Shown here one piece after another: positions 7,840 to 14,600 of a DNA stretch of 18,730 nucleotides. How positions within the stretch are numbered: the first letter of the stretch is position 1; each line of letters begins with the position of its first letter. Position numbers and translations under genes: made by a program. The notes below the pieces were generated by a model. The model was given only the letters and a program-made list of their open reading frames with translations. It was not told the origin of the DNA and did not search any database. This stretch comes from Armatimonadota bacterium (GTDB taxonomy: Bacteria > Armatimonadota > Zipacnadia > Zipacnadales > VGFC01), in the NCBI GenBank assembly GCA_016869015.1, contig VGFB01000009.1, positions 1 through 18,730 on the forward strand. Reading direction: 5' to 3'.

Positions 7840-9048
7840 TCAACCATCGGCGGCCGTCGCCGCCCTCGGCCGCCAGCGCGGCATCGTGGCGTTGTCGGTC
7901 AGCCGCCGAACGCCGCCGTAGCGCAGGTTCAGGACGCAGACTGCGGGCACAGCTCTGTGCCCTGCACGTTGGACGTAGGCAATGCGTGTCCCGTCCGGGG
8001 AATAGGAGAGGTCATCGTGCGTTGGTTCGGGGTCATCCCACGGCGTCAACCAGTAGTAGCGCCACGCAGAGACCTGGGGGTCGTAGGTGGCGATGCCGTC
8101 GCCATAGCGACTCGCGTCTTCCTCCCAGCCAAAGCACAGTGCCGCAAGTTGCTCCCCCTTGGGCGACCCGACCGGGTACCAGTGAGCAAGACGCCCCGTG
8201 CTGCCGTCGGACAGGTCGCTTGGCTGAAGCGTTGGCAGATCGACGGAGGTGACGCGTCCGTCGCCGAAAGCATGGGGCACATCGGAGTAGATCAGGTGCG
8301 GCCCGCCCAGCCCGAACGAGAGGCTCACGATCAGGCGTTCGCCCTGTGGACCCGGCTCGTCTCCATCGACTATACACGTCAGCTCGCTTGTTTGGAGGTC
8401 CAGAAGATGGAGCCTCTCGCGATGCCAGTGGGGGCCATCTGTCTCGTCCGGCACCTTCTCCAGCGGCTGCAGGTGAACGAACGCGAGTTGCCGGCCGTCC
8501 GGAGAGGAGCAGACCTCATCACACCACCCTTCGGCGAAGTGTGTCACCTGAGAGATGGCGCCAGTGGAGACCCGAACCACGCACACCTGGTCAGGCGAGG
8601 CGAACGCGAGGTGACGCCCATCGGGCAGCCATGTGAAGGTCGGCAGGAGGCACGGCTCCGAGAGGCTGCAGCCACGCTCAACCAGGCGGTCTGTCTCGGC
8701 CCCCAGGCGGGCGCCGGGATGCCCTGTCCGCACCACCTCACGAACCCGGTGGCCCGTGTCAGTCATCACCCAGATGGCGTTGGGTCGAGCGAACGCGATC
8801 CGGCGGCCGTCGAGGCTCCAGGACAGGAAGCCCACATCGCGCAAGTGGGTCAGTTGGGCCTGCTCCGAGCCGTCCTCACGCATCGTCCAGACGTCCCCGT
8901 CGCGGAGGAAGGCGATGGCGGCCCCGGCGCTCAGCGGGCGTTCGTCCGGCCGGCCGGTGCCTGGGACGCCCAGTAACACCAGCGCGGTCCCGGCCAGAGC
9001 CGCCAGACCCGTTGTCTGCGCCGGCCCTCGCGTCCCCGCAGCGCCCAT
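7840..9048 (-). CDS. Exported TolB/WD40-like beta-propeller protein
   Basis: 402 residues. The ATG at 9048 has GGAGG 8 bases upstream. The leader (about residues 1-34, TTGLAALAGTALVLLGVPGTG) is long and hydrophobic and fits Sec export. The mature part is built of repeated TolB-type blades: SWSLDGRRIAFARPNAIWVM, TWLPDGRHLAFASPDQVCVV, CSSPDGRQLAFVHLQ and SYSPDGTRIAYVQR. Each has the S-P-D-G-x-x-[IL]-A-[FY] signature followed by a strand. This is the PD40/WD40-like fold of TolB, but the TolB N-terminal domain and the Tol-Pal neighbours are missing, so it is not TolB itself. Such propellers bind proteins or sugars in the periplasm; the ligand is unknown. It sits 35 bp after the FG-GAP gene and 65 bp before the FG-GAP/HEAT gene. 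Codons ending in A or T (CAA, ACA, TGT, ATA, GGA) are more frequent here than in the flanking plus-strand genes. Confidence 0.82.
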   Translation of the reverse strand: MGAAGTRGPAQTTGLAALAGTALVLLGVPGTGRPDERPLSAGAAIAFLRDGDVWTMREDGSEQAQLTHLRDVGFLSWSLDGRRIAFARPNAIWVMTDTGHRVREVVRTGHPGARLGAETDRLVERGCSLSEPCLLPTFTWLPDGRHLAFASPDQVCVVRVSTGAISQVTHFAEGWCDEVCSSPDGRQLAFVHLQPLEKVPDETDGPHWHRERLHLLDLQTSELTCIVDGDEPGPQGERLIVSLSFGLGGPHLIYSDVPHAFGDGRVTSVDLPTLQPSDLSDGSTGRLAHWYPVGSPKGEQLAALCFGWEEDASRYGDGIATYDPQVSAWRYYWLTPWDDPEPTHDDLSYSPDGTRIAYVQRAGHRAVPAVCVLNLRYGGVRRLTDNATMPRWRPRAATAADG

Positions 9049-9083
9049 GGTCGTGGCCTCCCGTCCGCGGCCTGGTTCGGCCG

Positions 9084-9833
9084 TCAGAACCGCCGACACC
9101 CGCGCCCCAAGGCCGCCATGGCCTCGTCGGCGCTGCGGTAGCGGCCCACCGTCAGTCGCTGTGAGAGGAGCTCGTACCGGTCCCCCCGGTAGCCGTAGGC
9201 TGACAACGAGAACCGCTGGGGAGTGCTCTGCAGGTGGTAGGGGTCGGCGGAGGGGGCGGCGACCAGCACCTCCCGCCCTGCACAGGTACGCGCGACCTCT
9301 GCGTGTGCAACCCGGGCCCAGCGCCAGCTCTGTCCCTCGGCCCGCCAGATCTCGCGCAAAGCGCCGTCGTGGTAGGCGTAGATGTGCGCGTCGCCTTCGC
9401 CGGTGTTGCCCCAGAAGGGGCGATAGGAGCGCACGAACAACTCCGGGCGTGCGTCTGCCACCAGGTCGACGGCCGCTAATACCTCGTAGACGGCCGCGTC
9501 ACCCCCGGTGCCGCCGGAAAGGGGCAACTCGGCCCAAGGCTGCCCCTCGTCGGGCTTCAGCAAGACCACGCGAGCGGGCAGCGCGTGGCCCGCCTCGCTT
9601 CGCTCCATGAACTGCGTCTCTTGGCGGATCGTCGAGTCGGCGAGGCTGACCGCCACCTCTCCCACGCCGTCGCCGTCCAAATCGCCCTCGGCGGCGGCGA
9701 CGACCGTGTAGCCCTCGGCCTCCAGCGGCTTGACGGCGGCCTCCGTGCCTGCCGGCCAGCACCGGGCGGCCGGACCCATCACGGCGAGACCCATGCATGT
9801 CCAGAGGGGGATTGCCGGTCCGAGGCGTCTCAG
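9084..9833 (-). CDS. Exported FG-GAP/VCBS-like protein, probable CTG start
   Basis: From ATG 9794 the protein is 236 residues but lacks a positively charged signal-peptide start. Extending in frame to a CTG at 9833 gives 249 residues and a complete leader: MRRLGPAIPLWTCMGLAVM followed by GPAA (cleavage near residue 23). That CTG has a GGGAGG 7 bases upstream (9841-9846), whereas the ATG at 9794 has no good ribosome site. The mature part has a calcium-type loop D-x-D-x-D-G (D51, D53, D55) in EGDLDGDGVGEVAVSL, and a second, degenerate copy (VDLVADARPELFVRSYRPFW), as in FG-GAP/VCBS repeats of exported adhesion or propeller-like proteins. The length is short for a full seven-blade propeller. It lies 35 bp before the TolB-like gene and 85 bp after the short ORF at 9919-10173. 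Function unknown. Confidence 0.75.
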   Translation of the reverse strand: MRRLGPAIPLWTCMGLAVMGPAARCWPAGTEAAVKPLEAEGYTVVAAAEGDLDGDGVGEVAVSLADSTIRQETQFMERSEAGHALPARVVLLKPDEGQPWAELPLSGGTGGDAAVYEVLAAVDLVADARPELFVRSYRPFWGNTGEGDAHIYAYHDGALREIWRAEGQSWRWARVAHAEVARTCAGREVLVAAPSADPYHLQSTPQRFSLSAYGYRGDRYELLSQRLTVGRYRSADEAMAALGRGCRRF

Positions 9834-9840
9834 TTGCCAA

Positions 9841-9846
9841 CCTCCC
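9841..9846 (-). promoter_or_regulatory. Shine-Dalgarno GGGAGG supporting a CTG start at 9833
   Basis: GGGAGG on the minus strand with a 7-base spacer (9834-9840) to CTG 9833. It is the strongest ribosome site near this gene and is placed for CTG, not for the in-frame ATG at 9794, which is 46 bases away. Confidence 0.6.
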
Positions 9847-9918
9847 GCCGGGAACGCCGACTACCCGGTCCGCGCACGTCACCGCCTGCGTCCGTTGACT
9901 GACGATGGCCGACTCGCC

Positions 9919-10173
9919 CTACTGGTCGCCGTACCACGCGTAGACCCGCGTGACACACCACTTCCCGTCGCGTTGCTCGATACTCAGTTCGCACCCGAAT
10001 CCACCCCCGAAACCGGCCTCCCAGCCCCGGTCCCCGGGTCGTCGGGGCGGGTCATCGAAGTACTCCGGCGAATCGAGCATGGCGTCGCGAAACTCACCGA
10101 AGAGGAGCTTGGTCGCCTCGGGGAAGGGCAGACGTCCCCGGGCAGTGCGGCGGTACGTCTTCGACTCGGACAC
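9919..10173 (-). CDS. Short ORF, likely the C-terminal continuation of the propeller/PEGA gene beyond an in-frame TAG
   Basis: 84 codons if started at GTG 10173, ending at TAG 9919-9921. It reads in exactly the same frame as the upstream gene (stop 10180-10182), with only GTC-TCC between the TAG and the GTG. The sequence has helix-then-strand character (LPFPEATKLLFGEFRDAML, ELSIEQRDGKWCVTRVYAW) and no signal peptide, which would be odd for a separate member of a block whose other complete members are exported. Upstream of the TAG, the tail (VRRAILHRSPQLLGQF, SEVVFEEESSE) looks like the first half of a small alpha+beta domain whose second half is this ORF. The alternatives are a genuinely separate, translationally coupled gene, for which the AGG near the TAG could serve as a weak ribosome site, or a C-terminal fragment created by a nonsense mutation or sequencing error. 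Unrecognised family; an NTF2-like fold is a guess. Confidence 0.6.
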   Translation of the reverse strand: MSESKTYRRTARGRLPFPEATKLLFGEFRDAMLDSPEYFDDPPRRPGDRGWEAGFGGGFGCELSIEQRDGKWCVTRVYAWYGDQ

Positions 10174-10179
10174 GGAGAC

Positions 10180-10182
10180 CTA
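10180..10182 (-). other. In-frame TAG splitting one apparent reading frame
   Basis: The amber codon follows GAG GAG TCG TCG GAA and is followed in the same frame by 86 further sense codons to the TAG at 9919-9921. The distance 10180-9919 is 261, a multiple of three. Without it, the propeller/PEGA protein would be about 504 residues instead of 417. Confidence 0.7.
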
Positions 10183-11433
10183 TTCCGACGACTCCTCCTC
10201 AAACACGACCTCGGACGCGGAGAACTGGCCCAGAAGTTGCGGGCTCCTATGGAGGATGGCCCGGCGGACCTCGCTGCGTACGTGCGCCAACCCGGCCGGC
10301 CACGTTGGGTCGGTAAGCCGTTCAGACAGCCTCATTTGAACGTCCAGGCACTGGCCCTGACACACCTGGACGTTCCTCGTAACGCCCGCCAGGTGGTCTT
10401 TCACGACCGCCAGCGCATACTGCCCCGTCACCTCACCGGCGGAGAGAATCGGGGCCTGCAGGGGCGTGCGGCCCTTGAAGTGCCCGTCGAGGAACACGTC
10501 CGCGCCTGAGGGCTCAGAGGTCACGTTGACCGTGGCGGGAGGCAGCGGCCCGGGAGGCGGGAGCCAGCCCTCGACGGGCACCGCGGTCCACGCGGTTTCC
10601 GCCCACCCGCCCTCGATCTGGGCCTCCGGGACCGCGCGGCGCGTCAGCAGTCGCGGCTCGAGGGTGGGGTCGAGCGCAACTTCCCACACCTTGCCGCCGG
10701 GAGACCGGCACACGACGGCCTCCCCGCCCGGCGTCCAGAATAGCGGCCAGACGCTGCCCAGCCGGCCCTGCGTCAGGTCCGTGGTCTGGCCGTTCGCCCC
10801 GCGCACGAGCGCCTCCCCACGCCAGTGATAGGCGAGGCGCGCCCCGTCGGGGGACCACACCGGAAGCAGCGCCCACAGCTCGTTCGCCTCGGTGTCGGAC
10901 AGGGCCAGCTCTGTGCTGTGTGCCGTCTCCACGTCGATGGCGAACCGGGCCCCGCCCCCGTTCTCCACCAGCAGCCTGCCGTCAAGGTCGAAGCCCAGGC
11001 GGCTGATCCACGTGTCCCCTCGGTGGAGCAGCCGCAGATTGCTGCCGTCCACGCCCGTCGCCCACACAGAGCCCGACCCCGAGGTGAACACGAGGCCGTT
11101 CCCGTCCGGAGTCCAGAGGAGTGCGCCGGCGGTCTCCGGCCGCTCGTCATTCCGTGGAGACCACGCCAGGTGGGGATACCACAGGAGTTGTCCAGGCTCA
11201 AGCACGCACAGGGCTCCCGCGGCCAGGGCGACGCGCCGCCCGTCGGGGGACACCGCCAGCCCGTCCCCCAGGTCCCCCGCCTCCAGCCGCACCACTCGCT
11301 GCGCGCCATCGGGGCTCATGGCCTCGAGGCGGTCGCCTCCTCCGCTGCGCAAGCAGAGGATGCTCCCCTCATCGGCGACCGCCCACGCCGCCAGAAGACC
11401 CACTGCAAGCATGGCCGTGCCATACGCCCGCAT
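10180..11433 (-). CDS. Exported TolB-like beta-propeller with PEGA domain
   Basis: 417 residues. The ATG at 11433 has GAGG 9 bases upstream and a classical signal peptide (MRAYGTAMLAVGLLAAWAVA, cleavage after A20). Propeller blades run from about 22 to 295, with LAVSPDGRRVALAAG, LLWTPDGNGLVFTSG, PVWSPDGARLAYHWRG and LFWTPGGEAVVCRSPG, the S/T-P-D-G-x-x-[LV] pattern of TolB/WD40-like repeats. A PEGA domain follows at about 300-372, with EPSGADVFLDG (307-317) and GRTPL (321-325), close to the consensus PSGA-x-V-x-[LI]-D-G..G-x-T-P. PEGA modules are associated with surface-layer and cell-envelope proteins. The last 45 residues start an unrecognised domain that is interrupted by the TAG stop. This is the first gene of the minus-strand block and diverges from the 1438-residue glycosidase-like gene across 187 bp. 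A longer reading frame to 11772 exists but would overlap that divergent gene's start. Confidence 0.8.
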   Translation of the reverse strand: MRAYGTAMLAVGLLAAWAVADEGSILCLRSGGGDRLEAMSPDGAQRVVRLEAGDLGDGLAVSPDGRRVALAAGALCVLEPGQLLWYPHLAWSPRNDERPETAGALLWTPDGNGLVFTSGSGSVWATGVDGSNLRLLHRGDTWISRLGFDLDGRLLVENGGGARFAIDVETAHSTELALSDTEANELWALLPVWSPDGARLAYHWRGEALVRGANGQTTDLTQGRLGSVWPLFWTPGGEAVVCRSPGGKVWEVALDPTLEPRLLTRRAVPEAQIEGGWAETAWTAVPVEGWLPPPGPLPPATVNVTSEPSGADVFLDGHFKGRTPLQAPILSAGEVTGQYALAVVKDHLAGVTRNVQVCQGQCLDVQMRLSERLTDPTWPAGLAHVRSEVRRAILHRSPQLLGQFSASEVVFEEESSE

Positions 11434-11620
11434 TCGTGACCACCTCGCTCGACGGCTGCCCACAGGATCCGTCATCCTCGATGCCTGCCCGCAAGATTCG
11501 CCGCCCACGAGGGGTCCCCTGCCGCCCGGTTGGCGGCTTGCGCCTGCGAAGGAGAATGCGACGCGCGCGCGGCATGTCTCTCCCGCAGCGGACCCCACGG
11601 GAGAGGCAGGCGGCAGAGCC
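11434..11620. promoter_or_regulatory. Divergent intergenic region feeding the minus-strand block and the 1438-residue gene
   Basis: 187 bp between two divergent exported-protein genes. A weak plus-strand sigma70-like pair can be drawn (TTGGCG at 11530-11535, 16-base spacer, GAGAAT at 11552-11557), and I would not rely on it. For the minus strand, only the ribosome site before 11433 is clear. The region also contains the leader hairpin listed separately. There is no credible small ORF. Confidence 0.4.
11575..11608 (+). promoter_or_regulatory. Leader hairpin upstream of the 1438-residue gene
   Basis: TGTCTCTCCCG (11575-11585) can pair with CGGGAGAGGCA (11598-11608) around a 12-base loop: 11 pairs, including one G-U wobble and a perfect 8-bp core. 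It ends 12 bases before ATG 11621. The only good purine-rich tract of the leader (GGGAGAGG) lies in its 3' arm. It could affect translation or be an operator; no function is shown. Confidence 0.35.
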
Positions 11621-14600
11621 ATGTGGCGAGCGGTCATGACGTGCCTTGCGTTGGCATTCATCGGTGCCCGGCCGTCGATGGCCGGCGTGCAGCAGCAGGG
11701 CGGTACGTGGATCCTCGAGAACCAGGTCCTCTCCGTCTCCCTCGACTCAGCTACCGGCGCCCTCTCCGTCACGGACCAGCAGACCGGGGCGCGCTATCGG
11801 CAGCCGGATTCCGTGCGCGACAAGCTGCAGTGCCCACCGGGCGAGGAGATCGTCGTCCTGCCGACCGCCGAGCCCATCACCCTCGACGGTCGCCCCACCG
11901 AGTGGGCCGGCACGCGCATGGTCCGCCTGGATGCCTCGCTGCTCTCGCGCGAGAAGCCCTGGCAGCTCGACGGCGACGCGGACCTCTCGGCGGCGGTCGG
12001 CCTGCGCTGGGACACGACCAACCTCCACGCGCTCTTCATCGTCGCCGATGACGTGTTCGCCCCCGCCAACCGCGAGCAGAAGGAGTGGTGGGAGGCCGAC
12101 TCGGTCGAGTGGCAGGTCGGCTGGGACCAGGCCGGCTTCATGCTCGACCCGAACGACCCCGGGGGCTTCCTGTGGGGTGAGTGGAAGGACTGGGCGAAGG
12201 CCCGCGCGCGCCCGGTAGCCGACTTCGCGGCTGAGCCCGAGGCGCTCGCGCTGGCGCAGGCGGCGGGCCTGAACCTCGTCGGGCGGCCCGGCTACATCGC
12301 CGAGACCTCGACCTCCATCGGCGCGCTGATTACGCTCCAGCCGGTCGCGGCGGGGCGGCGCTTCCGCGTGGCCTTCGGCGTCAACGACGCCGACGAGCCG
12401 GGCAAGCGCTCCGCCCAGGAGTACTTCCCGGGCACGTATGAGATCGGCCGCACGAGCACCTACTCGGTCGGCGTCCTGGTGGAGGCCGACGGCTCCGCAC
12501 CCACGATCCCCGATGGTCGGCCTCCGCTCTGCTCGGAGGTCGCGCCCGCCGGGGAGGACGGCCTGACGTGGCTCCTGGCCGCCGATCGGCCCGAGGCGAC
12601 GGTCGGGCGGATTCGGTGCACGGTGCGACTCCCCGAGGGCTCGCGGGACCTGCAGATGCGCGCGGCCTTCGTCGACGGCTGGCAGTGGTCGGTGCCGCTG
12701 ATGCGAGGCTTCCTGCCCGAGGCGGAGGCTGCGGAGTACGTCCTGCCCGTCTACGGGAACGGCACGCTGATCTCGGCCGACGACCTCGCGCCGCCGGTCG
12801 CGGGTCTGGGCGTCTTCAGCAGCCTCGACATGCCTGCCGCCGCGGTGACCAGCAGCCAGGGCAGCGTGCTCTGCCTCTTCGAGGACTACGACAGCACCTA
12901 CGCCGATCTGCAACCGGGCTCCTTCGGCGAGCAGCAGCGTCTCGCGCTGATCGTCCACGGCGACCGGAACAAGGGCGAGCGCCTGCCCGAGTACCGCACG
13001 ACCTGGCACTTCGCCGCCGAGGACGGCTACGCGCCCCTCGCGAAGCGCGTGCGCGAGTTCTGCGCGGCTCAGGGCTGGGTGAGAACCCTCCGCGAGAAGC
13101 GCGCCGCCAACCCGAACGAGGACCTTCTCATCGGCGCGCCGGATGTCTGGGGCAGCGATGGCCTGGCCTTCGCGCGCGAGGCCCGGGCGGCGGGGATCGA
13201 CCGGTGCCTCGTCAGCGGCTCATACCCCGCCGACCAGATCGAGGGCATCAAGGCCCTCGGCTACCTCGTCGGCGAGTACAGCCAGTACGTCGATACCGAC
13301 GAGAACACGCAGTCCTACGACGGCCGGACGCCCACCGAGGCCTACGTGCGCATTCAGGAGGACGGAAAACGCGCGACGGGCTGGGTGCTGCTGGACGGCA
13401 GCCACACCTGGTTCAGCCGCTGCTCGGAGACCGCCCTCGCCGGCGCGCAGCACGAGGTGCCCAAGGTCCTCGCCGAGCGCCCCTACAACGCGCGCTTCCT
13501 CGACGTGCATACCGCGATGGGCCTTGTCGAGTGCTACTCCGAGGATCATCCCTGCACGCGCACCGAGGATCGTGAGAACAAGACCGCGATGCTGCAGTGG
13601 ATTCGTGACCAGGGCCTCGTGGTCGGCGGCGAGCATGGGCGCGCGTGGTCGGCGGGGGTGCTGGACTACCAGGAAGGGATGCTGTCGGGCAACATCTTCT
13701 TCAGCTGGCCCGCCGGGCATCTGGTGAAGGTCACCAAGCCCGAGGAGATCAGCGACCGGTACTTGAAGTGGGGCATCGGCTACGACACGCGCGTGCCCTT
13801 CTGGGAGCTGGCCTTCCACGACTGCGTGGTCTCGACGTGGTACTGGGGCGACTCCATCGGCTACCTCGAGCGCGTCCGCCCCGACCTCACCGACCGGAAG
13901 GTCGCCTTCACCGCGCTCTACGGCGGCGCGCCGCTGATGTGGGCCACCGATCTGGGCTTGGGCTTCACGGGCCGGGGCAAGGAGCGCTTCCTGCAGGCCT
14001 ACCGCAACTGCTGCAAGATCCAGGAAGCCGTCGGCTACGAGGCGATGGTCTCCCACGAGTTCCTCACCGAGGACCGCTCCGTCCAGCGCACCCGGTTCTC
14101 CGACGGAACAGCTGTCACCGTGAACTTCGGCCCCGAGCCCGCGAAGATCGACAGCGCCGGCAAGACGTGGCTCGTGCCCACGAACGGGATCGTCGCCGAC
14201 GGCCCGGCCATCCACCAGCACCTCGCCCTCATCGACGGCAAGCGCGAGACCTACATCGAGCGGCCGGGCTACCGGTTCCTGGAGACCGATGCGGAGAGCG
14301 AGGTGGGCGGAATCCGCGCTGTCGGCCCGGTGACCGCTCAGCGCATCGAGTCCGGCCGCATTCGCGTCAGCCTCGAGCCCGGCACGAAGGTCGCCGCCCT
14401 CGATCCCAAGGTCCTCGACGCCGCCTGGAAACCCACCCCCTGCCGCCTGGTCGAGGTCGGCCTCGACTTGCAGCTCCGGCGAAACGTCCCGGTGAAGCTG
14501 CAGGGGCGCTTCCTCGTTATCGAGCCGCGAGGGGATTGGCAGACTCTCGATCTCATCTACGGCGACGCCGCCCGCGCCGCGGATGTTGCCCTGACGACGT

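Noticed and set aside
7732..8976. A 414-codon plus-strand open frame opposite the TolB-like propeller gene
   Set aside because: The minus strand shows repeated S-P-D-G blades and a leader; the plus-strand frame has none.
7840..9048. Calling the propeller gene tolB
   Set aside because: The TolB N-terminal domain is absent, and no tolA, tolQ, tolR or pal neighbours exist in the window.
10180..10182. Pyrrolysine or another amber reassignment as the explanation of the in-frame TAG
   Set aside because: Not excluded, but other ORFs in the window appear to end at TAG (4634, 9919) and no suppressor tRNA or pyl gene is visible, so mutation, error or a separate coupled gene is simpler.
10892..11620. 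Upstream extension of the 1438-residue frame
   Set aside because: It would overlap the divergent propeller/PEGA gene and bury a clear signal peptide.
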